Shown here: positions 1-10,133 of the stretch, in pieces
How the letters are laid out: each line of letters opens with the position of its first letter
Numbering within the stretch: position 1 is the stretch's first letter
Assembly: GCA_044233745.1 (NCBI GenBank)
Contig: JBIIJN010000002.1
Coordinates: 62,001-126,000 of the forward strand
Origin: UBA6165 sp044233745
GTDB lineage: Bacteria; Bacteroidota; Bacteroidia; Flavobacteriales_D; Crocinitomicaceae
Length of the DNA: 64,000 nt
Direction of reading: 5' to 3'
Notes under the pieces: generated by a model
What the model saw: the letters and a program-made list of their open reading frames with translations, nothing else
Database searches by the model: none
What the model was told of the DNA's origin: nothing
Program-made: the position numbers and the translations under genes

Positions 1-727
1 ACGCGATGGTGTTCAGTGCTGTTGTGCCGTTCAAAGCCGCATCTGCATCTGTGTTTAAAAGCTTATAAATCATTGATTTTCTGCTGATACCAACCAAAAT
101 AGGGGAGTTCATTTTTATAAAAAAGTCTAGGTTCTGCATCAAATGATAATTCTGCTCCAGCGTTTTGCTAAAACCAAAGCCTGGGTCGATGATTATGTTT
201 TTCAAGCCCAGACCAACAAGCTCCTGTTTTTTGTTGAATAATTCTGTGTAAACATCTTGCGCCACGTTTTGATAATCGGTGTTTTGCATCATGTTTTCGG
301 GTGTGCCGCGCATATGCATCAGGATGTAGGGCAAATTTTCGTTAGCACAAAAACGCAACAAATCTTCATTGGCGCCATGAGAAATATCATTGATGATGTC
401 TGCACCAAATTCGTATGCTTCTTGGGCAATTTCATGTCGGAAGGTATCGATGCTCAAAACGGCACTCGGAAACTCTTTTTTTATCTGTTGAATTGCTGGA
501 ATCACACGACTTCTTTCTTCTGCTAAATCAACAAAATCTGAGCCAGGTCGGGTAGAAACGCCACCAACATCTATCCAATCAGCGCCTGCGCGTAGTGCTT
601 TTTCAACTTTTTTCAGGAGATCAACATCTGTGGTGCTTCTGCTGCCTGCATAAAAAGAATCGGGCGTGGTATTGATTACGGCCATAATTTTGGCGCGTTG
701 AAAAGAGAAAAGTTGTGGAAAATTCAT
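1..727 (-). CDS. folP: Dihydropteroate synthase (partial, 3' end outside window)
   Basis: Condenses 6-hydroxymethyl-7,8-dihydropterin pyrophosphate with p-aminobenzoate in cytosolic folate synthesis. The window holds the first 242 residues from an ATG at 727; the last 30-40 residues of a normal 270-280 residue enzyme lie beyond position 1. Visible motifs in order are INTTPDSF (18-25), DVGGVSTRPGS (53-63), SIDTFR (92-97), NDIS (113-116), DPGFGFSKT (181-189) and GISRKS (213-218), which together form the pterin and sulfa/pABA site of the TIM barrel. The usual GGESTRPG loop reads GGVSTRPG here. The gene is divergent from the DUF1599 gene with 57 bases between the starts. The family call is secure. 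Confidence 0.96.
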   Translation of the reverse strand, partial: MNFPQLFSFQRAKIMAVINTTPDSFYAGSRSTTDVDLLKKVEKALRAGADWIDVGGVSTRPGSDFVDLAEERSRVIPAIQQIKKEFPSAVLSIDTFRHEIAQEAYEFGADIINDISHGANEDLLRFCANENLPYILMHMRGTPENMMQNTDYQNVAQDVYTELFNKKQELVGLGLKNIIIDPGFGFSKTLEQNYHLMQNLDFFIKMNSPILVGISRKSMIYKLLNTDADAALNGTTALNTIA

Positions 728-784
728 AGTTCTTGAACTCAATTTTATTATTAATTTGGCACCCTTAAACGCAGCAACAATATT

Positions 785-1342
785 TTGGAAACCGACATAC
801 AATACGCGAAAGTAATAGAAAAATCCCGACAGTTGTTTGAGAAGAAAACAGCTGACTACGGCACGGCATGGCGCATACTCAGGCCCAGTTCATTAACCGA
901 TCAAATCTTTATCAAGGCGCAACGCATCCGAACGATACAAGAAACGGGCGTGTCTAAGGTTGATGAAACTTTAGAAGAGGGTTTTGTGGCTATTGTGAAC
1001 TACTGCATCATGGCGCTCATTCAACTGGAATTGCCCTTGGAAGCAGGTGCGGATACCGAAAAATTAAACCAAATGCCTGTGGCGCAAGTGATGGCGCTCT
1101 ATGATAAATACGCCCAAGAAAGTGCCGATTTGATGCTGCGGAAAAACCACGACTACGGAGAAGCTTGGCGTTCTATGCGCGTTTCGTCTATCACGGATTT
1201 GATTTTAATGAAGATACTCAGAACCAAGCAGATAGAAAACAACGCAGGACAAACACAAGTTTCTGAAGGCATCGACGCCAATTACTATGATATGTTGAAC
1301 TACGCCGTTTTTGCCTTAATTTTACTCGGTTTTGATGCCTAA
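785..1342 (+). CDS. DUF1599 protein (nucleotide modification associated domain 1), two repeats
   Basis: A 185-residue protein of the DUF1599 family; its biochemical role is not established. The sequence is an internal duplication: DYGTAWRILRPSSLTDQIF-like segments at about 24-53 and 123-150 both carry the DYGxAWRxxRxSSxTD pattern followed by a K/R-rich helix. The only plausible start is TTG at 785, because no in-frame ATG precedes the first repeat. It sits divergently beside folP and 3 bases before the MauE/DoxX gene, an arrangement usual in this phylum. The family name comes from association with nucleotide-modifying enzymes elsewhere; no such enzyme is visible next to it here. Confidence 0.85.
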   Translation: METDIQYAKVIEKSRQLFEKKTADYGTAWRILRPSSLTDQIFIKAQRIRTIQETGVSKVDETLEEGFVAIVNYCIMALIQLELPLEAGADTEKLNQMPVAQVMALYDKYAQESADLMLRKNHDYGEAWRSMRVSSITDLILMKILRTKQIENNAGQTQVSEGIDANYYDMLNYAVFALILLGFDA

Positions 1343-1345
1343 CAC

Positions 1346-3226
1346 ATGAAAGGAAACACCGCAAAATCGAAGAAATTACTTTTTGAAGGCCGTTCAACTT
1401 TGCTCAATGTTTTGTTGATCGTCTTGAACGTGATGGGCATATGCCTATTGCTCAACGCCTGGTTCATTGATGCTTCATCGGGAATAACGCTTAAGCTCAT
1501 TGGTGGGGCAATCTTTGCGCTATCACTGGTGTTTCTTGCCATTTTGAAGGGCTTTTATATGTATGCCTATTTTGCACGTTTGGCGATGGCCGTTGTGCTG
1601 CTCATTTCGGGTTTTGGAAAATTAAACGACCCCATTGGGTTTGCTCAAGTTTTGGAACAGTACTTTCAAGATGGAGCACTTTCTCTGAAGATGGGGCAAA
1701 GCTTTGGTTGGAACAATTTCTCATTAGAACCCTATGTTTCTTGGACTTTGAAAATCTCCATTGCACTAGCGTTTATAGAAATCTTATTGGCACTCATGCT
1801 GCTTTATCACATGCTCTACAAATTGGCAGCTTTTCTTTTGTTGCCGCTCGTAGTCGTTTTTTCTTATGTATCGTTTTACACATCAACTTGCGATGAACAA
1901 CAAACTTATGTGAAGCAGTTTTCAATTCAAGAAAATGAGGAAAATGCACCTAAATTACTTGCTCGAAGTGAGACGGATACCACACTCACTTTCAAAGGAA
2001 TCAAGAATAAGGCCTTGCAGTTTTCCGAAACGAAAAATATCGTTTGTATCAACAATTGTGGATGTTTGGGCGAGAGTAACCATGGTTTTTTCGGTTTTGA
2101 ATTAACAAAAGAACTGTCGTTTTCTCGCAACTTGATACTTCTGTTTTTCACGCTTATTCTATTCGTCACCCAATTTTGGATGCTTCCAAATGCGCCGTTT
2201 GAGAGCACATTGTTTGGCATTTGTGCATGGATCGCTTTGCTCGTTCATGGCATTTTGAGTGGTTGGTTTTGGCTCGTTGTGCTCTCAGGTGTTGTTTTGT
2301 ATTTGGCAACAAATGTCCGTCGTTTTGGTGTGAAAATTTTGAAAACAAGCTTAGGCAGTTTGGCTTTTGTGAGTGTGCTTCTCGGAGGTGTGCTCTACTA
2401 TGTGATTTCCTTTGAGCCGCTCAGTGATTTTCGCGCATACGCCATTGGTTCTTCTCTTTCAATTCAGTCGCCCAACGAGCAAAAGTCGGAGATGATATAT
2501 GTGTATCAACATAAATTCACGAATAAAATGGTCTTTTTGAGTGAAGAGACATACAACAATTCTCCCATTTTAGCCGATTTAAATTTTGTTTTTGTCCGTG
2601 CAAAAGAGCACAAAATAAATCCGTTTGAAAATCCATCTGCATCTAAATTCAGGCCGATACTCGCACATACTGATATTCTGAAATATGGCATTGAACATCC
2701 GTTCGTTGAACTTTTATTGAGTGCGTATTCTGAAGAATTATTCCGTGTTTTTAACAAACAAACGGGTCGCTCTGATGTGTTTCATACCCGCGAGTTTGGT
2801 CAAGAACTCTACAAAGACACTAATTTTGTAATTGAAAAATTTATTGGGATTCATGAAGATAATGCCCAGTTCGATTTGAGCAAATCACTTGTGGATTCAG
2901 ATTTAATTTTTATTTGGGTGGTGAAGGATATGCGCAAAATTAGTTCTGAAGATTGGATCAATATTCGAGAACTTTCTCAAAAAATAAAAGAGCAAGAATA
3001 TGATATCGCGGCATTGGGTTACCAGCGATTGGCCTTATGGCACGAAAAATCAGAACTAGATTTCAATAGCTTACTCTACTTGAATCTTGAACGCACTGAA
3101 TTGAATCAAATTTGTCGTTCAAATGTATGTTTGATGGTGCTCCGAAAAGGTATAGTTGAAGCCAAGTATCCTTTGCGTGGTCTACCCAAATATGAAACGA
3201 TAAGTTCAAAATTGAGACTAGAATGA
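1346..3226 (+). CDS. MauE/DoxX-like membrane protein (BT_3928-type) with long C-terminal domain
   Basis: A 626-residue inner-membrane protein. Hydrophobic helices occur around 18-40, 47-70, 73-92, 130-155, 158-178 and again at about 255-365. An extramembrane loop carries CINNCGCLGE near 234-243, which corresponds to the Cys-rich CGCFGD loop of MauE/DoxX proteins; those proteins are linked to disulfide or electron-transfer chemistry. Residues 370-626 form a soluble region, perhaps a degenerate thioredoxin-like domain, in which I see no CxxC. The protein is longer than usual BT_3928 proteins (about 370 residues). It lies 3 bases after DUF1599 and its stop overlaps the tpiA start (ATGA), so the genes are likely cotranscribed. 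A second MauE protein lies at 59398-60576. Confidence 0.75.
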   Translation: MKGNTAKSKKLLFEGRSTLLNVLLIVLNVMGICLLLNAWFIDASSGITLKLIGGAIFALSLVFLAILKGFYMYAYFARLAMAVVLLISGFGKLNDPIGFAQVLEQYFQDGALSLKMGQSFGWNNFSLEPYVSWTLKISIALAFIEILLALMLLYHMLYKLAAFLLLPLVVVFSYVSFYTSTCDEQQTYVKQFSIQENEENAPKLLARSETDTTLTFKGIKNKALQFSETKNIVCINNCGCLGESNHGFFGFELTKELSFSRNLILLFFTLILFVTQFWMLPNAPFESTLFGICAWIALLVHGILSGWFWLVVLSGVVLYLATNVRRFGVKILKTSLGSLAFVSVLLGGVLYYVISFEPLSDFRAYAIGSSLSIQSPNEQKSEMIYVYQHKFTNKMVFLSEETYNNSPILADLNFVFVRAKEHKINPFENPSASKFRPILAHTDILKYGIEHPFVELLLSAYSEELFRVFNKQTGRSDVFHTREFGQELYKDTNFVIEKFIGIHEDNAQFDLSKSLVDSDLIFIWVVKDMRKISSEDWINIRELSQKIKEQEYDIAALGYQRLALWHEKSELDFNSLLYLNLERTELNQICRSNVCLMVLRKGIVEAKYPLRGLPKYETISSKLRLE

Positions 3227-3981
3227 GAAAGAAGATTATTGCAGGCAACTGGAAAATGAACCTCACAAAAAATGAGGCCCTGCATCTGTATGGAGAATTG
3301 GAGGTGAGTGTAGATAATTTGGCCCATGCCGATGTGGTTGTATTTGCTCCGCATGTATTTCTCGATGCCTTAAACGTGGCAAAAAATGCCGAAGGACTTT
3401 TGTCGGTAGGTGCACAAAATTTTTATCCCGCTGAATCTGGTGCTTTTACAGGCGAAATATCCGTAAATCATCTTAAAGATTTGGGCGTTTCAACCGTATT
3501 GATTGGCCATTCTGAGCGTCGAGCACTTTTTCATGAAGACGCAGAACTGCTGAAACGCAAAGTGGAACTAGCTCTTAATCAAGGGTTTACCGTTTTCTTC
3601 TGTTGCGGAGAACCTGAGCAAATTCGGGAGTCGGGACAACATTTTGACTACGTGGCGCAACAATTGATCGAATCGCTTTTGCATGAAGATGGTTCGCGCT
3701 TCAACCAAATTGTGATAGCGTATGAACCCGTATGGGCCATTGGCACGGGTAAAACAGCCAGCAATGAACAAGCCAATGAGATGCACCAGCACATCAGAAC
3801 TCTGTTACATAAGCAATATGGTGAACAAATTGCCCAACATACAAGAATATTATACGGAGGTAGCTGTAATCCAAGCAACGCTGCCGGGTTGTTTGCCATG
3901 TCGGATATCGATGGCGGCTTGATTGGAGGGGCTTCTCTTAAAGCAGCAGATTTCTTATCCATTATCCATGCAGCACGATGA
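3223..3981 (+). CDS. tpiA: Triosephosphate isomerase
   Basis: Interconverts dihydroxyacetone phosphate and glyceraldehyde 3-phosphate in glycolysis and gluconeogenesis (cytosol). The 252-residue length is normal. Visible active-site elements are GNWKMN near the N terminus (Asn9 and Lys11), IGHSERR with the electrophilic His near 96, AYEPVWAIGTGK with the catalytic Glu near 168 followed by the flexible loop 6, and the phosphate-binding YGGS and DGGLIGGASL segments near the C terminus. The ATG overlaps the stop of the MauE/DoxX gene and its own stop overlaps the prmA start, both as ATGA, which implies translational coupling. Confidence 0.98.
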   Translation: MRKKIIAGNWKMNLTKNEALHLYGELEVSVDNLAHADVVVFAPHVFLDALNVAKNAEGLLSVGAQNFYPAESGAFTGEISVNHLKDLGVSTVLIGHSERRALFHEDAELLKRKVELALNQGFTVFFCCGEPEQIRESGQHFDYVAQQLIESLLHEDGSRFNQIVIAYEPVWAIGTGKTASNEQANEMHQHIRTLLHKQYGEQIAQHTRILYGGSCNPSNAAGLFAMSDIDGGLIGGASLKAADFLSIIHAAR

Positions 3982-4823
3982 ATTATTTTGAAATAACTTT
4001 CGAAATCAGCCCAAAAGCGCCTTGGTCAGATATTTTAACTGCCTACTTGGCCGAAATTGGTTTTGAAAGTTTTGTAGAAACAGAATCTGGTTTTCAAGCC
4101 TATATTCAAGCTGATTTGTTTGATGAAAACGAACTCAAAAGTATTGAAATATTGAACAATCCGCCCGATGGTTTAACTTTGAATTTTGATATCAAACACA
4201 TTGAGGCTCAGAATTGGAATGCTTCTTGGGAAAGTTCTTTTGAACCGGTAATTATTGGACAAGATTTGGCCATTGTGGCGCCATTTCATCATGATTTTTC
4301 TGCAACCAAATACGTCATTGTAATTGAACCAAAAATGTCTTTTGGAACAGGACATCACCAAACAACGCGTTTGATGTCGCAGGCCTTGTTTGACCTCGAA
4401 TTAATACCCAAAAACGTTTTGGATATGGGTTGTGGAACTGGTGTTTTGGCCATTTTAGCTGAACAATTGGGGGCACAACAGGTATTGGCTGTTGATGTTG
4501 AACTCTGGGCATATGAAAATTCAATAGAAAATGCGCAACGAAATGGCTGCGCAAATATCGAAGTGCAGCATGGAGATGTTTCAAATATAATCGGAAAGTC
4601 ATTCGATTTGATTTTGGCCAATATCAACAAAAATGTGCTCAAGGCAGATATGCAGTGCTATGCCGATAGTTTGGTTTACGGCGGTCGCTTGTTTCTAAGC
4701 GGATTTTTCACTTCCGACAATGAAGAGCTCATCAGTATCGCTAAAAATTGTAATTTAGCCCTTGACAAATCCTTTCAAGACGAAAATTGGTCGTGTTTGA
4801 CTTTTGTGAAAAGAATGGCCTAG
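3978..4823 (+). CDS. prmA: Ribosomal protein L11 methyltransferase
   Basis: SAM-dependent enzyme that trimethylates amino groups of ribosomal protein L11. The 281 residues comprise an N-terminal substrate-recognition domain (about 1-100) and a class I methyltransferase domain. PKMSFGTGHHQTT (about 118-130) is the PrmA signature, DMGCGTGVLAILA (near 148) is the SAM-binding motif I, and ANINKNVL (about 214-221) corresponds to the N-I-N catalytic-loop motif. The start overlaps the tpiA stop by four bases, so it belongs to the same transcript. A 53-base gap follows before the next large gene. Confidence 0.96.
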   Translation: MNYFEITFEISPKAPWSDILTAYLAEIGFESFVETESGFQAYIQADLFDENELKSIEILNNPPDGLTLNFDIKHIEAQNWNASWESSFEPVIIGQDLAIVAPFHHDFSATKYVIVIEPKMSFGTGHHQTTRLMSQALFDLELIPKNVLDMGCGTGVLAILAEQLGAQQVLAVDVELWAYENSIENAQRNGCANIEVQHGDVSNIIGKSFDLILANINKNVLKADMQCYADSLVYGGRLFLSGFFTSDNEELISIAKNCNLALDKSFQDENWSCLTFVKRMA

Positions 4824-4885
4824 TGCTATTCTAGTCTTCGTTTTTGGAAGAATTTTTGTTTTAACTGACAAAATCGATGCTATTC

Positions 4886-7800
4886 ATGAAACAGTCTATA
4901 GTTTTTCTGCTGCTTTTGTTTTTATCCAACAGCCTTGATGCGCAAACATTTTCCAATAATCGTGAAAAATTCGCCAAGGATTTAAGTCGGTATTTAGCTG
5001 CCCACGATGCCAAGTTGGCCAAAGATTTTCTAAACGATTTCGAACCATATATTCTGGATAAAATGACGCAGACCAAATTCGACAGAATGGTTGAGACCTG
5101 CAACAAAATTCACGATAAAAAGCTCTTGCCTATTCCAGATTTATATTACTATGTAAGCTCGATGTATGCCATTGAAAAAGATGTTTTTATTTCAAAAAAC
5201 TATCAGTTATGGCATGAGCTCCTAGATGAATATTTAGATAAAGGAAATCTGAAATATGCCAAGGAATATTTGAAAAACATGCATGATTTTTTCAATGATG
5301 GACTTTTGTTTCAAGCTACAAATTTTTACTGGGTTTGCTATAATGGAGATTATGAATTAACAAGAGGTCCAAACGGAATAGTTTTTCATTTTCGCGACGT
5401 CAACTTGACTTGTATTACGTTAGGGAAAGATAGGCAACCTATTGATAGTATGTCACTTACGCGAACAGACGGTGTTTTTGATTTAGAAAAATCGAAATGG
5501 GTTGGCAAAAAAGGAATTGTAACTTGGGAAAAAGTTGGCTTGTTATCGAATGAAACCTATGCCCGCCTCAATAAATATGAAATTTCCTTGCGAACCACTT
5601 CGTATCATGGCGATTCAGTGCAATTTTATACTCCGTACTTCAAACACCCCATATTAGGGAATTTATACGACCATACAGCCAATTTTACTCGAGATATTGA
5701 CAAAAAATATCCGCAATTTACTTCTTTCAATAGGCAATTAGAAATTCCAAATATTGTTCCTAACATGAACTACTCCGGTGGATTTGCTATGCATGGAAAC
5801 ACTTTTGTTGGAGTTGGAAATACCAGCGCCAAAGCTAAAATTGAATACATCAAAAACAACAAGGTGCTTTATCGCTTGAGTTCCAATGAAATCAACATAA
5901 ATATAAAGTTTGTGACATCTGACAATGCGCAACTTATGTTTCGTATTGGGGATAAAGATAGCATTCATCATGTTGGATTGAATTATGTGTACAGAAGAGA
6001 AGCAGGCTTGGCTGAGTTCATGCGCGACAAAACAGGGCAGGCGGTTTCACCTTTTATGTCTAGTTTCCATGGCTTAGATATTTATGTTGATAGAATGACT
6101 TGGCAAGAAGAAAATGATGTGCTTCAATTCAAATGGCATGAAGGATCTGCCATTGAACAGCGCTTCGGCAAATTTGAATCGAGCAACTATTTCAACGGAC
6201 TGCAATACGATCGATTGGGGGGGAATGCATCTGTGCACCCCTTAGTAGCGCTCACGAAATTTGTGCAAAAAAAAGGTGCCAATATCTTATCTGAAGGTGA
6301 AGCTTTTACTGCTTTAGGTGGTATCGAGAATCAAGTAAAACCTATACTTTTGGAACTTTCTGGAGCAGGATTTGTGGCCTATGATTTGGAAAAAAGGCAG
6401 GTTAGTGTATTGCCTAAAACAGAACAGTTTGTCAATGCCAAATCCAATAAAGTGGATTTTGATAATGTGATTTTTGAATCAGATCTCCGTCCAAAAAAAA
6501 TTGAGGGAAAGTCAGCTGAAGAAATTTTTTCCGACCCTCGCTTGAAGGAATTACAGGAAAGATTGGATAAAGAGAATTCACAAAACAAGGCCTATTCTGA
6601 GTTTGGTGTGTTGGACTTGAAAACTTTTGATTTAACCGTTCATGGTCTCAGAATGGTCACTATTTCTGACCTCAAGAATACTCAGATATTTCCTAACGAC
6701 AGGCGGGTTGTAATTCAAAAAAATCGAAATTTTATTTTCTCTGGTTGGGTCAATTCTGGAAAATTGGAAGTTAATGTTACTGATGGATATTTTGATTATT
6801 CCAAATTTTCAATTCAAATTAACAATTCTCATCAAACCTTTATTCGTGTCAATCCTATGCGTCCTGAAGATGGTAAAACAGCAATAGTTACGCAGTCATT
6901 TATTTCTGGCGTGAAGGGTGAAATTTTGGTGGATGACCCAAGAAATAAGTCGGGTGCCAACTTAAAATTGCAAAGAGATTATCCAAAACTAATTTCAAGA
7001 GTTCCAGCCAAAGTTTATTACAATAGTCTTTCCATTCACCGTGGCGCATATGATAGTACTAGATTCTATTTCGATATGTTGCCATTTGAGCTAGATTCAG
7101 CTCTAAATTTCAATGAAAAAGCACTTCGCTTTTCTGGTGAAATGGTAACTGGGGGTATTTTTCCAAAGTTCAAACAAGATTTGAAGATCATGCCTGATTA
7201 TTCCCTTGGTTTTGCCATGGATGCACCGAAAGAAGGCTTTGATTTTTATGGTTCAGGTTCGCGTTATAACAATCAAATCATGCTAAGCGGAAATGGTTTA
7301 CAAGGAAAGGGAACAATTGAGTATGTAACATCTGTCGCTGAATCGATTGGTTTACTCACCTTTATGCCCGATTCAACAATCGGAACGGCCCGATTTGTTA
7401 CAACTCCAAGGGAAATAGGAGTTGAAATGCCTGATGTTTTAGGAGAAGAGGTTTTCATTACTTATGTCCCTAAAGAACAAGTGCTTAAGGCTAAATCTGT
7501 GCGCCGTCCAATGTTATTTTATGAAGGTGAAGCAAAATTCGTTGGCACTATATTCGTTAGACCGAATGGTTTCAGCGGCTCTGGAAAATTTACGATGCCT
7601 GCAAGCCAACTTACTTCTCCGAATTACACCGCCAAGAGATGGCAGATTTTAGCAGATACCTCAAATTTTAACCTGCGTAGCACACTTAATGGTGAGGATG
7701 GCACAATCGCCTTTGGCAGCGAAAACCTCAAGTGTATTGTTGATTTTAAAGCGCGAAAAGGGGAGTTTGTGTCCAATTATGGTGAGTCCATTATCGATTT

Positions 7801-9490
7801 TCCTTTGAACCAATTCATGTGCCGCATGGATAAGTTCACTTGGATTATGGATGTCAATGATTTGGAGTTGGAAAAGAATCCTCAAGCGTCGGGCGATATC
7901 AATATCGACAACGAAATGGGCTTGGCGAGGTCAAATTTCTTTTCAACCCATCCCAAACAGGATTCACTGGATTTTAGGTCTTTGAGAGCACGTTTCGATT
8001 TTAAGACCAAAACTTTGTTCTGCTTTGAAGTGGAATATATTGATGTAGCAGACGCTCGCATTTATCCCGAGGGTAGAAAGGTGGTTGTTCGAACAAAAGC
8101 AGTGATGGATCCTCTCGAAAATGCAGAAATTGTTGCCAACTACATCACCAAATACCACAAATTCAAAAACGCATCACTAACCATTTCTGGCAAACGTGCA
8201 TACCGCGGCAGTGGTGAATACGAATATATCGATGTTGAGGGTACCGTTACAACCTTTACACTCAAGAATATTTTTCTCGATAATTCGTTCCAAACAGTAG
8301 CTGAAGGTTCTATTCCTTCATCTGCTGGTTTTCAGTTGAGTCCTAGATTTTTATACTTTGGAAACTTCTCTATAAAAGCTGCAGAACCGACGATTGGCTT
8401 TTCAGGTTCTACTCGTTTGGTGCATGAGTGCGATGATTTTGCCCGAAATTGGATTGTGTTTAAAGGTTCAATTGACCCCAAAAATGTGATGATACCAATT
8501 GAAGAAAACATGACTTCGGATACTGGTAAACCTTTGGCCTCTGGTATTGCATGGAGCCAAACAATGGATGGCAATTCCAAGATATATCCTGTCTTTTTAT
8601 CTGAAACACTTACGGTCGGTGACAAAAACCTGATCACAGCCACAGGCTTCTTGCAATACAATTATGATGCTCAAGAATACCGCATATCAACCAGCGAAAA
8701 ACTCGTAAATCGCGGTGCAATTGGGGAGTATTTGGCTTTGCACACACCCTCTTGCGGCTTGAATGGTGACGGTACTATCAACTTGAGTCTTACTACCCCA
8801 GGTGTTGATTTGGCTGCTGTTGGGGTAATCAATTATGACCCGAAAAAACGAGAAACTTCGATGAATTTGACCATTAAGGTGAATATGATGTTTGAAGAGT
8901 CGGCATTGGAAAAATTGGGCGAAAAAATCACAATAGTTCCTGCCTTGAGTGGCATTTCGGTTGATAATATGAAACTGCAAACCACACTTGAACAAGCTTT
9001 TAACACTTGGGGTAATAAAGCGCTTACAGACAAATTCTTCTCTGAATATGCCCTCCGCAAAAGCGTGAAGAATATGCCCGATGAATTGAGGTCGACTATG
9101 ATAATTACTGGTGTCAAATTGTATTCGATTGATAGTATTCCTCAATTTTCTGGTTTTTCCAGCTTCACTGAAGACGCTTGTATTGTTAGTTTTTATGGTC
9201 AACCTGTTATGCGCATGATGCCCGTAGAAATTGCATTTTATCAAAACGACGAAGGAGCGGATATGTTTGGTATTTATTTTTTCATTCCAGGCGTCAATAA
9301 CTACTTCTTTTTCTATCTAGTCAATAAAAAGGAAGGGAAATTACTTTTTATTACCACCGACCAAGATATCAGATCCAGAGTAAATGCCGTAAAACCTGAC
9401 AAGCGCAAGGCAAAAAACTATGAATATGAAGCGTCCACAAACAGTTCTTATTATCAAGTATTCAGACAATTAATCAGATTAAAAAAATGA
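4886..9490 (+). CDS. Very large exported protein of unknown function
   Basis: About 1534 residues with an N-terminal signal peptide (MKQSIVFLLLLFLSNSLDAQT, cleavage after AQ or nearby). An ATG three codons upstream at 4877 is an alternative start; 4886 gives the cleaner signal peptide. I recognise no catalytic domain. The body is rich in alternating polar/aromatic stretches and repeated phrases such as GSGKFT, GNGLQGKGTIEY and SGSTRL, which suggests repeated beta-structure, possibly a long beta-solenoid or beta-sandwich array on the cell surface or in the periplasm. No sorting domain is visible at the C terminus (ends YQVFRQLIRLKK). The stop overlaps the plsY start (ATGA). Clear homologues are likely limited to Bacteroidota, but this was not searched. 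Confidence 0.6.
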   Translation: MKQSIVFLLLLFLSNSLDAQTFSNNREKFAKDLSRYLAAHDAKLAKDFLNDFEPYILDKMTQTKFDRMVETCNKIHDKKLLPIPDLYYYVSSMYAIEKDVFISKNYQLWHELLDEYLDKGNLKYAKEYLKNMHDFFNDGLLFQATNFYWVCYNGDYELTRGPNGIVFHFRDVNLTCITLGKDRQPIDSMSLTRTDGVFDLEKSKWVGKKGIVTWEKVGLLSNETYARLNKYEISLRTTSYHGDSVQFYTPYFKHPILGNLYDHTANFTRDIDKKYPQFTSFNRQLEIPNIVPNMNYSGGFAMHGNTFVGVGNTSAKAKIEYIKNNKVLYRLSSNEININIKFVTSDNAQLMFRIGDKDSIHHVGLNYVYRREAGLAEFMRDKTGQAVSPFMSSFHGLDIYVDRMTWQEENDVLQFKWHEGSAIEQRFGKFESSNYFNGLQYDRLGGNASVHPLVALTKFVQKKGANILSEGEAFTALGGIENQVKPILLELSGAGFVAYDLEKRQVSVLPKTEQFVNAKSNKVDFDNVIFESDLRPKKIEGKSAEEIFSDPRLKELQERLDKENSQNKAYSEFGVLDLKTFDLTVHGLRMVTISDLKNTQIFPNDRRVVIQKNRNFIFSGWVNSGKLEVNVTDGYFDYSKFSIQINNSHQTFIRVNPMRPEDGKTAIVTQSFISGVKGEILVDDPRNKSGANLKLQRDYPKLISRVPAKVYYNSLSIHRGAYDSTRFYFDMLPFELDSALNFNEKALRFSGEMVTGGIFPKFKQDLKIMPDYSLGFAMDAPKEGFDFYGSGSRYNNQIMLSGNGLQGKGTIEYVTSVAESIGLLTFMPDSTIGTARFVTTPREIGVEMPDVLGEEVFITYVPKEQVLKAKSVRRPMLFYEGEAKFVGTIFVRPNGFSGSGKFTMPASQLTSPNYTAKRWQILADTSNFNLRSTLNGEDGTIAFGSENLKCIVDFKARKGEFVSNYGESIIDFPLNQFMCRMDKFTWIMDVNDLELEKNPQASGDINIDNEMGLARSNFFSTHPKQDSLDFRSLRARFDFKTKTLFCFEVEYIDVADARIYPEGRKVVVRTKAVMDPLENAEIVANYITKYHKFKNASLTISGKRAYRGSGEYEYIDVEGTVTTFTLKNIFLDNSFQTVAEGSIPSSAGFQLSPRFLYFGNFSIKAAEPTIGFSGSTRLVHECDDFARNWIVFKGSIDPKNVMIPIEENMTSDTGKPLASGIAWSQTMDGNSKIYPVFLSETLTVGDKNLITATGFLQYNYDAQEYRISTSEKLVNRGAIGEYLALHTPSCGLNGDGTINLSLTTPGVDLAAVGVINYDPKKRETSMNLTIKVNMMFEESALEKLGEKITIVPALSGISVDNMKLQTTLEQAFNTWGNKALTDKFFSEYALRKSVKNMPDELRSTMIITGVKLYSIDSIPQFSGFSSFTEDACIVSFYGQPVMRMMPVEIAFYQNDEGADMFGIYFFIPGVNNYFFFYLVNKKEGKLLFITTDQDIRSRVNAVKPDKRKAKNYEYEASTNSSYYQVFRQLIRLKK

Positions 9491-10133
9491 CCGCTATTTT
9501 TGCCATTCTTACAGGTTACTTATTGGGCTCCATTCCAACTTCGGTGTGGGTTGGAAAGTCCTTTTATAATATTGATATTCGCGAACATGGAAGTAAAAAT
9601 GCTGGAGCCACCAATACCTTCCGTGTGTTGGGCAAATCAGCAGGGAGTTTTGTGTTTGCCGTAGATGTAATCAAAGGTGCATTGCCGGTTTTGTTGGTAT
9701 TCCTTTTGGCTGATTCTTCTCAAACGGAGCAATTTGCCGTGTATCAAATTCTTGCTGGTGTTGCTGCTGTGGTTGGACATGTTTTACCGCTTTATGCTGG
9801 TTTCAAAGGAGGAAAGGGCGTTGCAACATCATTCGGGGTCTTGTTGGCCATTGCGCCACTTTCTGCCACGATTTGTTTGTTTATTTTCTTGTTGGTTTGG
9901 TTTGCTTTCAATTATGTTTCCCTGGGTTCCATAACCGCTGCATTCTTTTTCCCTTTGATTCAGTATTTCCTTTATCCCAATCAACCCATTGCCATATTCA
10001 TTTTTTCACTAGCCATGTCGGCTTTAGTGATTTTTGCTCACAAGTCTAATATAGGTAGATTGAGGAAGGGAATTGAAACAAAAACCTATCCTTTCCGTAG
10101 GAAAGAATCACCTAATCAAGCCACTTCGCAGGA

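Noticed and set aside
53..560. GGVSTRPG instead of GGESTRPG in folP as a sulfonamide-resistance mark
   Set aside because: This loop position varies between lineages and one residue without comparison cannot support resistance.
8687..9244. 185-codon frame antisense to the large exported protein
   Set aside because: The plus frame continues with uninterrupted exported-protein sequence; the antisense product has Cys/His-rich random composition.
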